NCBI RefSeq assembly: GCF_000612545.2
Contig: NZ_CP097800.1
Span: 5,034,501-5,098,500 of the forward strand
Reading direction: 5' to 3'
DNA: 64,000 bases
Source of the DNA: Streptomyces sp. PCS3-D2
GTDB lineage: Bacteria; Actinomycetota; Actinomycetes; Streptomycetales; Streptomycetaceae
The notes under the pieces were generated by a model. That model was not told the DNA's origin. It saw nothing but the letters and a program-made list of their open reading frames with translations, and made no database searches. Shown here piece by piece: positions 17,944 through 27,469 of the stretch; positions within the stretch are counted from its first letter, which is position 1, and each line of letters begins with the position of its first letter. A program made the position numbers and the translations under genes.

Positions 17944-19389
17944 ATGACCACCTTCGTGGACCGCGTCGAGCTGCACGTCGCCGCGGGTAACGGAGGCCAC
18001 GGCTGCGCCTCCGTGCACCGGGAGAAGTTCAAGCCGCTCGGCGGCCCCGACGGCGGCAACGGTGGCCGTGGCGGCGACGTCATCCTGGTGGTGGAGCAGG
18101 CGATCACCACCCTGCTGGACTACCACCACAGCCCCCACCGCAAGGCCACCAACGGCAAGCCCGGAGAGGGCGGCAACCGATCCGGCAAGGACGGCCAGGA
18201 CCTGATCCTGCCCGTCCCGGACGGCACCGTGGTCCTCGACAAGCAGGGCAACGTCCTCGCCGACCTCGTCGGCCAGGGCACCACCTACGTGGCCGCCGAG
18301 GGCGGCCGCGGCGGCCTCGGCAACGCCGCGCTCGCCTCCGCCCGCCGCAAGGCCCCCGGCTTCGCGCTCCTCGGCGTCCCCGGCACCACCGGCGACATCG
18401 TCCTGGAGCTCAAGACCGTCGCGGACGTGGCGCTGGTCGGATTCCCGAGCGCCGGCAAGTCCTCGCTGATCTCGGTGCTCTCCTCCGCCAAGCCGAAGAT
18501 CGCGGACTACCCCTTCACCACCCTCGTCCCGAACCTGGGCGTCGTCACCGCCGGCTCGACCGTCTACACGATCGCCGACGTCCCGGGCCTCATCCCCGGC
18601 GCCAGCCAGGGCCGGGGCCTCGGCCTGGAATTCCTGCGCCACGTCGAGCGCTGCTCGGTGCTCGTGCACGTCCTGGACACCGCCACCCTGGAGACCGACC
18701 GCGATCCGATCGCCGACCTCGACGTCATCGAGGAGGAGCTCAAGCTCTACGGCGGCGGCCTGGAGAAGCGCCCCCGTCTGGTGGTCCTCAACAAGGTCGA
18801 CATCCCCGACGGCCAGGAACTGGCCGACATGGTGCGCCCCGATCTGGAGGCACGCGGCTACAAGGTCTTCGAGGTCTCCGCAGTGGCCCGCACCGGTCTG
18901 AAGGAGCTCTCCTACTTCCTCGCCGAGGTCATCGCCAAGGCCCGCGCCCGCAAGCCGAAGGAGGAGGCGACCCGTATCGTCATCCGCCCGAAGGCCGTGG
19001 ACGACGCCGGCTTCACCGTCACCTACGACGAGGTCGAGGACGTGTACGTGGTGCGCGGCGAGAAGCCGGAGCGCTGGGTCCGCCAGACCGACTTCAACAA
19101 CGACGAGGCCGTCGGCTACCTGGCCGACCGGCTCAACCGCCTCGGTGTCGAGGACGCGCTCAAGAAGGCGGGAGCCCGTGCCGGCGACGGTGTGGCCATC
19201 GGCTCCGACGAGAACGCCGTCGTCTTCGACTGGGAGCCGACCATGATGGCCGGTGCCGAGATGCTGGGCCGCCGCGGTGAGGACCACCGCATGGAGGCAC
19301 CCCGCCCGGCCACCCAGCGCCGCAAGGAGCGCGAGGCCCGCCGCGGGGACTCCGCGCAGCAGGAGTACGACGAATTCCGGCCGTTCTGA
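17944..19389 (+). CDS. obgE: Obg GTPase
   Basis: A 481-residue GTPase for 50S maturation; in Streptomyces it is also known to affect the onset of differentiation. The glycine-rich Obg fold occupies residues 1-159. The G domain follows, with P-loop GFPSAGKSS (166-174), G3 DVPG and G4 NKVD. The OCT domain spans about 350-430, and a charged tail ends the protein. A GGAGG ribosome site precedes the ATG. Gene order rplU-rpmA-obg is widely conserved; here proB follows only after a 8.5-kb glycan block. Confidence 0.97.
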   Translation: MTTFVDRVELHVAAGNGGHGCASVHREKFKPLGGPDGGNGGRGGDVILVVEQAITTLLDYHHSPHRKATNGKPGEGGNRSGKDGQDLILPVPDGTVVLDKQGNVLADLVGQGTTYVAAEGGRGGLGNAALASARRKAPGFALLGVPGTTGDIVLELKTVADVALVGFPSAGKSSLISVLSSAKPKIADYPFTTLVPNLGVVTAGSTVYTIADVPGLIPGASQGRGLGLEFLRHVERCSVLVHVLDTATLETDRDPIADLDVIEEELKLYGGGLEKRPRLVVLNKVDIPDGQELADMVRPDLEARGYKVFEVSAVARTGLKELSYFLAEVIAKARARKPKEEATRIVIRPKAVDDAGFTVTYDEVEDVYVVRGEKPERWVRQTDFNNDEAVGYLADRLNRLGVEDALKKAGARAGDGVAIGSDENAVVFDWEPTMMAGAEMLGRRGEDHRMEAPRPATQRRKEREARRGDSAQQEYDEFRPF

Positions 19390-19446
19390 TCCGCTCCCGG
19401 GGCCGTGTGCCCCGGAGGGTTTGAGGGCGTCTTTACACGGGTCGCC

Positions 19447-19452
19447 TAGGAT
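19447..19452 (+). promoter_or_regulatory. -10 box for leaderless GT2 transcript
   Basis: TAGGAT is followed by 7 nt and then GTG 19460. TTGAGG at 19421-19426 could be the -35 but with a long 20-nt spacer. No ribosome site is seen, so the mRNA is probably leaderless. Confidence 0.65.
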
Positions 19453-19459
19453 CCTGCGG

Positions 19460-21076
19460 GTGAACAGCAGCAACCCCCCGACGGTCTCCGTCGTGGTCAT
19501 CGCGTACAACGACGCCGGGCTCGTGGGCGACGCCGTCTCCTCGGCGCTCGCCCAGGGCCCGGTGGTCACCGAGGTCATCGCGGTGAACGACGCCTCCTCC
19601 GACGGCACCGCGCGGGTGCTGGACGAGCTGGCCTCGGTCCACCCCCGCCTCAAGGTCGTGCACCGGACGGAGAACAGCGGGGGGTGCGGTACTCCGCGCA
19701 ACGACGGGATCGCCGCCGCGTCCGGCCGGTACGTGCTCTTCCTCGACAGCGACGACATCCTGCCGCCGGGCGCGGCGGACGCCCTCGTGGGCACCGCCGA
19801 GCGGCACCGCGCCCCGGTCACCGTCGGCGCGGCCGTGCGGCGCGAGCTGCCCCAGCACCACGACGTGCCGTGGATGCCGGGTCTCTACACCCCCGGTGAC
19901 GTCATCGAGCGCCCGGCGGACCGGCCCGAGCTCGTCCGCGACACCCTGTGCGTCAACAAGCTCTACGAGCGGGCCTTCCTCCAGGAGCACGGCCTGCGCT
20001 TCCCGGACGGCCGGTTCGTCTACGAGGACTTCGTCTTCACCTCCCGGGTGCTCGCCGCGGCCCCCCGCATCGCCGTCACCGGCGACCTCGTCTACGTCTG
20101 GCACGTGCGCCGCGGCGCCGCCCAGGTGTCCATCTCCCTGGACCGCAAGGACGTCGGGAACTGGCGCTCCCGCATCGAGGCCCACCGCACGGCCGCCCGG
20201 ATCCTCACCGCCGCCTCCCCGGTGCTGGGCAGCGCCTGCCAGGTGAAGTTCCTCGAATACGACCTGCGCATGTACCTGCGCGAGCTCGGCCGCGACCCCG
20301 GCTACCAGGCGGCCTGGTGGACCCTGACCCGTGACTACGTCGAGACTTTCGCGGCGGCCGACGTCGAGGCCGCCGCGGCGAAGGCCCGCTGGATCGTCCG
20401 GGTGCTGCGGGCCACCGCGTCCCCGCCCGCCGACGTCGAGCGGCTCACCCGGCTGGCCGCCGAACCGCCGCTGCTGCTGCCCCCGTACGCGGTCGGCGAC
20501 TCGGGCGAGCCGGTGTGGAGCGACGAGTTCCCGGTCGAGCTGGACGGCCTGTCGACGCTGCCGGTCGAGGAGCTGCCCGTCACCGTCGACGCCGAGCCGG
20601 CCGGCCGCGGCGCGGTCCGGATCCGCGTGCACGACCTCTACGGGCGCCTCGCCGGGGCCGGCCCGCAGACCGCCCGCCTGAGCTTCGTGCCCCGCGCCGG
20701 CGGCGAGCCCGTCCTCGCACCCCCCGTCGAGCTGCTGCCCGACCGGGGCGGTGGCTGGATGGCCGTGCTGCCGTTCCCCCTCGCCGAACTGGCCGTCACC
20801 GGCCGCCGCCAGGGGCTGCGCAGGATGCAGGCGTGGAGCGTCGGGGTGGGCGTGCGGTGTGCCGACGGGAGCTCGGTGTTCACCTCCCTGCGCCCCCGGG
20901 GCCGGCTGCTCCGCCGTCGGGCGCTGCCCAGCAGCCGGTACGGTGTTCTGCTGGCGCAGCCCTACCGGACGGGGACCGGTGCCCTCGCGCTGCGCCTCGC
21001 GCCGGGTCCCGGGGGAGCCCTCTACCTCGTACGCAACCGGTTCCACCGGGCCCGCGCAGCCCGGGGGTCGGGCTGA
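19460..21076 (+). CDS. Glycosyltransferase family 2 protein
   Basis: A 538-residue cytoplasmic or membrane-associated GT-A enzyme. The GT2 domain covers about residues 7-230, with VVVIAYNDA, the NSGGCGTPRN motif, the metal-binding DSDD and YEDFVF. A helical region follows to about 340, then a beta-rich C-terminal region of about 190 residues without a recognised fold. The first 300 residues are clearly paralogous to the N-terminus of the GT2-TagF fusion at 23421-26300. Start GTG 19460 fits the -10 box 7 nt upstream. It is followed 59 nt later by galE. Donor and acceptor cannot be read from sequence. Confidence 0.85.
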   Translation: MNSSNPPTVSVVVIAYNDAGLVGDAVSSALAQGPVVTEVIAVNDASSDGTARVLDELASVHPRLKVVHRTENSGGCGTPRNDGIAAASGRYVLFLDSDDILPPGAADALVGTAERHRAPVTVGAAVRRELPQHHDVPWMPGLYTPGDVIERPADRPELVRDTLCVNKLYERAFLQEHGLRFPDGRFVYEDFVFTSRVLAAAPRIAVTGDLVYVWHVRRGAAQVSISLDRKDVGNWRSRIEAHRTAARILTAASPVLGSACQVKFLEYDLRMYLRELGRDPGYQAAWWTLTRDYVETFAAADVEAAAAKARWIVRVLRATASPPADVERLTRLAAEPPLLLPPYAVGDSGEPVWSDEFPVELDGLSTLPVEELPVTVDAEPAGRGAVRIRVHDLYGRLAGAGPQTARLSFVPRAGGEPVLAPPVELLPDRGGGWMAVLPFPLAELAVTGRRQGLRRMQAWSVGVGVRCADGSSVFTSLRPRGRLLRRRALPSSRYGVLLAQPYRTGTGALALRLAPGPGGALYLVRNRFHRARAARGSG

Positions 21077-21135
21077 ACCCGATGCGCCCCGCAGCGCTTT
21101 CCGCACCGAAGTCGGACAGGACCAAGGAGATACAC

Positions 21136-22149
21136 ATGACGTTTCTGATCACCGGTGGCGCCGGATACATCGGCGCGCACGTCGTCCGCGCGATGCTGCT
21201 CGCGGGGGAGAAGGTCGTCGTCCTCGACGACCTGTCCACGGGCAACGAGGACCGCGTTCCGGAGGGCGTCCCGCTGGTGGTCGGCTCCGTCCTGGACCGG
21301 CTGGTGCTGGAGAAGACCCTCCGCGAACACAAGATCACGGGCGTGGTGCACCTGGCCGGCAAGAAGCAGGTCGGAGAGTCCGTCGAGAAGCCTCTGTACT
21401 ACTACCACGAGAACGTCCAGGGCCTGACGGTCCTGCTCCAGGCGGTGGCCGACGCGGGGGTGCGCAACTTCCTCTTCTCCTCCTCCGCATCCGTGTACGG
21501 CATGCCCGACGTGGACCTGGTCACCGAGGAGACCCCGTGCGCGCCGCTGAGCCCGTACGGCGAGACCAAGCTGGCCGGAGAGTGGCTGGTGCGGGCGGCG
21601 GGTAAGGCGCACGGCATCTCCACCGCCTGCCTGCGCTACTTCAACGTGGCGGGCGCGGCGACCCCGGAGCTCGCGGACACCGGCGTCTTCAACCTGGTGC
21701 CGATGGTCTTCGAGCGGTACGACGCCGGCCAGGGCGCCAAGATCTTCGGTGACGACTACCCGACGCCGGACGGCACCTGCATCCGCGACTACATCCACGT
21801 CGAGGACCTCGCGGAAGCCCACGTGGCGGCCGCCCGCAAGCTGGCCGAGTGGGCCGCGGCCGAGGACTACAAGGACCTCACCGTCAACATCGGGCGCGGC
21901 GAGGGCGTCTCGGTCGCCGAGATGGTCGAGCTCCTGAACAAGGGCACCGGACACGACTACGCCCCGGTGATCAGCCCGCGCCGTCCCGGCGACCCGGCGA
22001 AGGTCGTGGCCTCCGCCGACCGCATCAACACCGTGCTGGGCTGGCAGGCCCGCCACGACGTCAGCGAGATGGTCACCTCCGCCTGGGCGGGCTGGGAGGC
22101 CAACAAGGTGGCCCGCGGCGAGGCGCACCGCGACGTCCACAAGGCCTGA
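21136..22149 (+). CDS. galE: UDP-glucose 4-epimerase
   Basis: A 337-residue extended short-chain dehydrogenase interconverting UDP-glucose and UDP-galactose. The NAD site GGAGYIGAH is at residues 7-15. Also present are the catalytic SSSASVYG serine region and YGETK (Tyr/Lys). ATG 21136 has AAGGAG 6-9 nt upstream. Its place inside a glycosyltransferase block suggests it supplies UDP-galactose (or UDP-GalNAc) for an envelope glycan rather than Leloir catabolism, for which no galK or galT is nearby. Confidence 0.93.
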   Translation: MTFLITGGAGYIGAHVVRAMLLAGEKVVVLDDLSTGNEDRVPEGVPLVVGSVLDRLVLEKTLREHKITGVVHLAGKKQVGESVEKPLYYYHENVQGLTVLLQAVADAGVRNFLFSSSASVYGMPDVDLVTEETPCAPLSPYGETKLAGEWLVRAAGKAHGISTACLRYFNVAGAATPELADTGVFNLVPMVFERYDAGQGAKIFGDDYPTPDGTCIRDYIHVEDLAEAHVAAARKLAEWAAAEDYKDLTVNIGRGEGVSVAEMVELLNKGTGHDYAPVISPRRPGDPAKVVASADRINTVLGWQARHDVSEMVTSAWAGWEANKVARGEAHRDVHKA

Positions 22150-22200
22150 CACTCCCGCCCCGCCCGGCCCGGCCCGGCTGTTCGGCGAGGCGCCGGCGCT

Positions 22201-22250
22201 ACGGCGAGGCCGCCCGCCCCGGATCTCCCCGGGGCGGGCGGCCTCGCCGT
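22201..22250. terminator. 20-bp perfect bidirectional terminator
   Basis: Arms 22201-22220 and 22231-22250 are exactly complementary with a 10-nt loop. It lies between the convergent galE (+) and GT4 (-) genes and would serve both. Confidence 0.88.
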
Positions 22251-22275
22251 GCCGTGTGTACGGCCGCGCCGCCGG

Positions 22276-23424
22276 TCAGCGCTCCAGGAAGGAGAACAGG
22301 TCCTCCCACCGGTCGGTGATCTCGGCGCTGGAGTAGCGCTTCACCGAACGGAAGGCGTTGTCCCCGAGCCGGTCGCGCAGCTCACGGTCGGACATCAGCG
22401 CGTCCAGGTGCCCGGCGAGCTCCATGGTGTTGCCGAGCCGGGCCAGCAGCCCGTCCTCACCGTGCTCGACGATCTCCCGTACGCCCGGCGCGCAGTCGAA
22501 GGCGGCAGGAGCCACGCCCGCCGCCATCGCCTCCAGCAGCGTGATCGGGAAGCCCTCGGCGCGCGAGGCCTGCGCGAAGACCGAGGCCTCGCGCAGCGCG
22601 CCCAGCACGTCGTCGGTGCTGCCCATCCACCGGACGGAGTCGTCGAGCCCGAGTGCGGTGCAGTGCGCCCGCAGCGCGGCCTCCTCCACACCCGCGCCGT
22701 AGATCCTCAAGACCCAGTCGGGGTGCTGCGGGGCCGCGTCCGCCCATGCGTCGAGCAGCAGGTCGACGCCCTTCTCGAAGGCGAGGCGGCCGACGCTGGC
22801 CACGACCTTCCCGGTGCGCGGAGCCGGGGTGTCGGGCATGAAGGGGATCGGGTTCGGCATGCTGGCGACGTTCTCCATGCCCGCCCGGATCCACAGGTCC
22901 GCGTCCTCGGGAGTCAACACCAGCAGCCGGTCCACGTCCCGGTAGAACCGGCGGACCCGCTCGCCGCGGGTGGACTTCTGGCTGGCCTCGAACGACTCGT
23001 GGCTCATGCCGATGACGGACAGCCCCTTGGTGTCGGCGAGCGCCACCCACTCCATCGCCCAGACCTGGGTGACGATGACGACCCCGCCCGGACGTGCCGT
23101 GCGCAGCAGTTCGCCGAGCCGGTCCGCCTTGGCCTGCATCTGCGCCCGCCGGGCCGCCTGGCGGCGCCGCTCGGGCGCATTCAGCCGGCCCTTGATGCCG
23201 CGCAGGCGGCGGGCCGACGGCGGGTGGGTCTCGTACAGCGTGGTCGTGCCGTACGGCAGGTCCTGCGGCAGCTTCTGCCGGATCTCCTCGGCGACCGGCG
23301 CGATGCCGACGATGTGCACGCAGTGCCCGCGGTCGCTGAAGTGCCGGGCCATCTGGTGCGACCAGGTGGTCACGCCGCCGATCTCGTCGACGCTGTTGGA
23401 GACGATGAAGATGTCCCGGCTCAC
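22276..23424 (-). CDS. Glycosyltransferase family 4 (GT-B)
   Basis: A 382-residue GT-B transferase. The N-terminal acceptor domain has the GGVTTWSHQMARHF motif. The C-terminal nucleotide-sugar domain has RLAFEKGVDLLLDAW and RAEGFPITLLEAMA, the EX7E-type donor-binding signature of GT4. The GTG start overlaps the stop of the upstream GT2-TagF gene as GTGA, so translation is coupled. It probably adds a sugar to the glycopolymer made with its partner; the linkage is unknown. Confidence 0.88.
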   Translation of the reverse strand: MSRDIFIVSNSVDEIGGVTTWSHQMARHFSDRGHCVHIVGIAPVAEEIRQKLPQDLPYGTTTLYETHPPSARRLRGIKGRLNAPERRRQAARRAQMQAKADRLGELLRTARPGGVVIVTQVWAMEWVALADTKGLSVIGMSHESFEASQKSTRGERVRRFYRDVDRLLVLTPEDADLWIRAGMENVASMPNPIPFMPDTPAPRTGKVVASVGRLAFEKGVDLLLDAWADAAPQHPDWVLRIYGAGVEEAALRAHCTALGLDDSVRWMGSTDDVLGALREASVFAQASRAEGFPITLLEAMAAGVAPAAFDCAPGVREIVEHGEDGLLARLGNTMELAGHLDALMSDRELRDRLGDNAFRSVKRYSSAEITDRWEDLFSFLER

Positions 23425-26300
23425 TTGCCGCTCCCGGTGAAGAACTTCTCGACGATCTGGCGGGCGGCGTCCCCGCGGTCGTACTCGCCGAACTCGGTGA
23501 GGAAACGCTGCCGCGCCTCCGCGTACTTGGCGTCCGCCTCCTCGAAGGCAGCCAGCGCCTGCAGGAGTTCGTCCGCGGTGGCCACCACCGGGCCCGGGGC
23601 CTTCTCCTTCAGGTCGAAGTACGTGCCGCGGATGTCGGTGGCGTACTCCTCGTAGTCGTAGGCGAAGAACACCATCGGCCGGTCCAGGACCGCGTAGTCG
23701 AACATCACGGACGAGTAGTCGGTGATCAGTCCGTCGGCGAGGGCCAGCAGCGGGGTGATGTCGTGGTGCCGCGACACGTCGACGACCCGGCCGGCGACCG
23801 ACGGCGGCAGCGACACGCTGTTGAGGTAGTGGGTCCGCACCAGCAGCGTGAAGCGGTCGCCGAGCCGGTCCGCGAACTCCTCCACGTCGAAGGGGAAGGT
23901 GAAGCCCTCCACCGTGCCGTCCGCGCCCGCCCGGAAGGTCGGCGCGTACAGCAGCACCTTCTTGTCCGGGTCGATGCCGAGTTCGGCGGCGAGGGAGCCG
24001 CGGACCCGCTCGCCGCTGTCGGCCTCGGTCCGGTGCGCCTCGACGAGGGCGTCGTTGCGCGGGTAGCCGGTGCGCAGCAGCACCTCGTCGCGCAGTCGGA
24101 AGCCCTTGGCGAGGGTGCGGGCGTCGTGCTCGGAGCGGATCAGGAAGTGGTCGAAGCGGTCCACGGCCGCCTGGAAGCGGTCCTGGCCGGCCCGGCCCTG
24201 CGCCTTGGTGCGGGGCTCGTGGAAGCCCATCCGCTTGAGCGCGGAGCCGTGCCAGGTCTGGATGTACGTGGTGCCCGGGCGCTTGGTGAGGGCCAGCGGG
24301 AAGCCCTGGTTGTCGATCCAGTACTCGGCCTGGGCCAGGGCGCGCAGGTACTGCCAGCTCCAGCGCTTGACCAGGGTGGCCTCCTTCGGGAAGCCGGTGG
24401 GCTTGGCACCCGCGTAGGACCAGATCGCCTCGAAGGCCACGCCCTGGCGGACCATCTCCTCGTAGACCGCCTTCGGGCTGTCGCTGTACTGCTTGCCCAT
24501 GTGGCTCTCGAAGACGACCGTGCCCTTCTTGACGGGCAGTTTCGAGAAGACCTCGTGGTAGATCTTCACCTTCTGCTCGCCGGAGCCCAGGTTCCGGCGA
24601 GCCCGCAGCGCCTTGCGCAGACCCCGCTTGACCACGCCCGCCGCCCTGCCCTGTATGGCGTTGTTGATCAGCGACTGGGTGCGGACGGCTGCCGCGCCCT
24701 CCGCGGTCAGGACGTAGGAGAGATTGCCCTTCTTGGTCATCTGCGCGGCGAAGCGGTCGGAGACCAGGCGGGTCAGCCGGGGCCGGACGCGCAGCCGGGC
24801 CGCCGAGTCCAGGTCGAGGCCGCCGACCGCGACGCGGGTGGTGATCCGCTCACCCCCGGCGGTCAGCTTGAGGCGGACGTCCCAGACGGCGTCGACGATG
24901 CCCAGGGGGCGCACGGTGCCGCCGATGTCCGCCGTGGTGCGCCACTCGATCGTGTCACCGGTGTGGCGCACGGACGCCACCGGGAAGCTGAAGGAGCGCA
25001 CGCCGATCTGCCGGCGGGCCCGGAGCTCCAGGGTGGCCTTCAGCTCCGCGTCCTCGGCGATGCGGCCCAGCGGGTTCACGACCGTGCCGGACAGTGTCAC
25101 CGTGCCGCGCCCGTCGTCCTCGTAGGAGGTGAGGCGGTTGCCCAGGGTGAGGGAGGAGAGCGGGGTGGTGTGGAAAGCTTCCTCGGTGACGTCCAGTATC
25201 CGGCGGGCCTCGGCGGCGTCGGGGCCGTCGATGTGCTGCGCGCACCAGTAGACGCGGCCGTCGCGCTCGGCGAGCGGGGAGGTCAGCCGCCCCTTGTTGA
25301 CCATGGCGTCGGCGGCCGGGAGCAGGTTCTCCCAGTCCTCCTGGCCCAGCAGGTACGCGCAGATCGCCTGGAGGCGGGTGACGTGCTCGTAGGCCTCCGG
25401 ATCGATGCCGGCGAGGTAGCCGTTGGCGAGGCCCGCGAACTCCCGGCGGTACTCGTCGCTCAGCAGCGGCAGGTCACGCAGGTGCAGGACCAGGTCGTGC
25501 TTGAGGAACTTGGCGTCCTTCGCGGACTTGATGTCCGTGTGGCCCTTGGCCGCCAGCAGCTCGTCGACACGCCGGTGGATCTCCATCCGGTGGACGAAGT
25601 TCGCGATCTCGTGGCGCCGGTTGCTGATCGACTTGGCCGCGGCCTTCTCGACCACGTTCCAGAAGTAGACGTGGTTGGGGATCAGCGTGATGCGCCGGGC
25701 CGCCACGTACGCCTGCGCCGAGAACAGCAGGTCCTCGTAGTGGATGCCGACCGGGAACTCCAGACCCTGCTCCAGCAGGAACGCGCGCCGGTAGCACTTG
25801 TTCGTGGAGAGGGTGTCGTAGACCAGCAGGTCCGGGAACTCGGTGATCGACTCCAGGGTGCGGGTGCGCGCGTAGATCCAGGGGTACCACTCGGTGGTCT
25901 TGCCCCACCGGTTGTCGAGGTGCACCCGTACGCACATGCCCGAGACCAGGTCGGAGCCGGTCCGCTCGGCTGCGGCCAGCATGTTCCGGCAGGCGTTGCG
26001 CTCCAGCACGTCGTCGCTGTCGAGGAACATCACGTACGTTCCGGTGGCCTGCTGGACACCGTGGTTGCGCGGGGCCCCGCAGCCGCCGCTGTTCTGCGGC
26101 AGCTGGAAGGCGCGCACCCTGCCCGGATGCGCGGACTCCAGTTCCTGGGCGACCGCGAAGGAGCGGTCCTGGCTGCAGTCGTCCACGATCACGACCTCGA
26201 CACCCTGGAGTGTCTGGTCGAGAACCGACTGGACTGCTGTCGACAGACGCTCTGCGTCGTTGTAGACGATGACGACCACGGAGACGTCGGGCACGTGCAC
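23421..26300 (-). CDS. Bifunctional GT2 - CDP-glycerol glycerophosphotransferase (TagF-like)
   Basis: A 959-residue two-enzyme fusion. Residues 1-230 form a GT2 domain (VVVIVYNDA, NSGGCGAPRN, DSDD, YEDLLF), with a helical extension to about 340. A beta-rich linker spans about 370-510. From about 580 it matches TagF/TagB-type poly(glycerol-phosphate) polymerases: FESHMGKQYSDSPKAVYE, QTWHGSALKRMG with its catalytic-type His, GYPRNDAL, and DYSSVMFDYAVLDRP. It probably builds a sugar/glycerol-phosphate wall polymer from CDP-linked precursors at the inner membrane face. The start codon is GTG with GAAGGG 6 nt upstream. A GT4 gene is coupled downstream. Confidence 0.9.
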   Translation of the reverse strand: MHVPDVSVVVIVYNDAERLSTAVQSVLDQTLQGVEVVIVDDCSQDRSFAVAQELESAHPGRVRAFQLPQNSGGCGAPRNHGVQQATGTYVMFLDSDDVLERNACRNMLAAAERTGSDLVSGMCVRVHLDNRWGKTTEWYPWIYARTRTLESITEFPDLLVYDTLSTNKCYRRAFLLEQGLEFPVGIHYEDLLFSAQAYVAARRITLIPNHVYFWNVVEKAAAKSISNRRHEIANFVHRMEIHRRVDELLAAKGHTDIKSAKDAKFLKHDLVLHLRDLPLLSDEYRREFAGLANGYLAGIDPEAYEHVTRLQAICAYLLGQEDWENLLPAADAMVNKGRLTSPLAERDGRVYWCAQHIDGPDAAEARRILDVTEEAFHTTPLSSLTLGNRLTSYEDDGRGTVTLSGTVVNPLGRIAEDAELKATLELRARRQIGVRSFSFPVASVRHTGDTIEWRTTADIGGTVRPLGIVDAVWDVRLKLTAGGERITTRVAVGGLDLDSAARLRVRPRLTRLVSDRFAAQMTKKGNLSYVLTAEGAAAVRTQSLINNAIQGRAAGVVKRGLRKALRARRNLGSGEQKVKIYHEVFSKLPVKKGTVVFESHMGKQYSDSPKAVYEEMVRQGVAFEAIWSYAGAKPTGFPKEATLVKRWSWQYLRALAQAEYWIDNQGFPLALTKRPGTTYIQTWHGSALKRMGFHEPRTKAQGRAGQDRFQAAVDRFDHFLIRSEHDARTLAKGFRLRDEVLLRTGYPRNDALVEAHRTEADSGERVRGSLAAELGIDPDKKVLLYAPTFRAGADGTVEGFTFPFDVEEFADRLGDRFTLLVRTHYLNSVSLPPSVAGRVVDVSRHHDITPLLALADGLITDYSSVMFDYAVLDRPMVFFAYDYEEYATDIRGTYFDLKEKAPGPVVATADELLQALAAFEEADAKYAEARQRFLTEFGEYDRGDAARQIVEKFFTGSGK

Positions 26301-26476
26301 CTCGATCCCTTCGTTGCGTTCCGCTCATTCCGCTTATCCCGTCAAAGCTACCGTGTGCCGCCGTCGGCTCCGGCAGGGCGACTCTCGGTAGTCGCTCGCC
26401 GTGCATACTTCTAAGGAAGGTGGGAGGCGGCCCCGACCGTCGACAATCACCCGTTCGGATCCAGCAGGAAGTGTTC

Positions 26477-27469
26477 ATGACGAAGCTGTCCGTAGTTGTT
26501 CCCTGCTACAACGAAGAAGCCGTCATCGACAGCTTCGACACGGAGATCCGCAAGGTGCTGGACACCCTCCCCGTCGAGTACGAGGTCTGCTACGTCGACG
26601 ACGGAAGCCGCGACGGGACCCTCGACAAGCTCCGGAAGATCGCCGCGGGACACGGGGAGCGGACCCGCTACGTCTCCTTCAGCCGCAACTTCGGCAAGGA
26701 GGCCGGCATGCTCGCGGGCCTGCGCGAGGCCACCGGCGACGCCGTCGTGATCATGGACGCCGACCTTCAGCACCCGCCGGAACTCATCGCCACCATGCTG
26801 GAGCACTACCGGCAGGGCCACGACCAGATCATCGCCCGCCGCACCCGCGAGGGCGACAAGAAGGTGCGCTCCGCGCTGAGCCGCCTCTACTACCGGGGCG
26901 TCAACCGCTGGGTCGACGTCGAGCTGACCGACGGCGTCGGCGACTTCCGCATGCTGTCGCGCCCCGCCGTGGACGCCCTGCTGTCCCTGCCGGAGTACAA
27001 CCGCTTCTCCAAGGGCCTGTTCTCCTGGATCGGCTTCGACACCGTCCACTTCGACTACCGCAACGCGCAGCGCGAGGCCGGCGAGACCAAGTGGAAGTTC
27101 GGCTCCCTGTTGAACTACGGCATGGACGGCCTGATCTCCTTCAACAACCGGCCGCTGCGGATCGGCATCTGGTTCGGCGTGTCACTGGTCGCCCTGACCG
27201 GCCTCTACGCGCTGTGGATCACCGTCATGGCGATCACCAACGGTGTGGACTCCCCGGGCTACGTCACCCTGGTGGCCATCATCACGGGCCTGGGCGGTGT
27301 GCAGCTGATCATGCTGGGCCTCGTCGGCGAGTACATCGGCCGCATCTACTACGAGACCAAACGGCGGCCGCACTTCCTGGTGAAGGAGTCGCACGGCCGC
27401 GAGTCCCTCCCGCGGACCGCCGTTACCGCGGCGGCGGAGCCGGCGGTCCGGGAGCGCAGCAGCCGATGA
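26477..27469 (+). CDS. GT2 polyprenol-phosphate sugar transferase (GtrB/DPM1-like)
   Basis: A 330-residue enzyme. The N-terminal GT2 domain has LSVVVPCYNEEAVI, the DDGSRDGT loop and DADLQHPPELI, which are typical of polyprenyl-phosphate hexose synthases. Two C-terminal transmembrane helices follow (about 235-258 and 268-290). It would load a sugar from a nucleotide donor onto polyprenyl phosphate. The stop overlaps the GtrA start as ATGA, a classic GtrB-GtrA pair for moving sugars across the membrane. It is transcribed divergently from the GT2-TagF gene. Confidence 0.88.
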   Translation: MTKLSVVVPCYNEEAVIDSFDTEIRKVLDTLPVEYEVCYVDDGSRDGTLDKLRKIAAGHGERTRYVSFSRNFGKEAGMLAGLREATGDAVVIMDADLQHPPELIATMLEHYRQGHDQIIARRTREGDKKVRSALSRLYYRGVNRWVDVELTDGVGDFRMLSRPAVDALLSLPEYNRFSKGLFSWIGFDTVHFDYRNAQREAGETKWKFGSLLNYGMDGLISFNNRPLRIGIWFGVSLVALTGLYALWITVMAITNGVDSPGYVTLVAIITGLGGVQLIMLGLVGEYIGRIYYETKRRPHFLVKESHGRESLPRTAVTAAAEPAVRERSSR

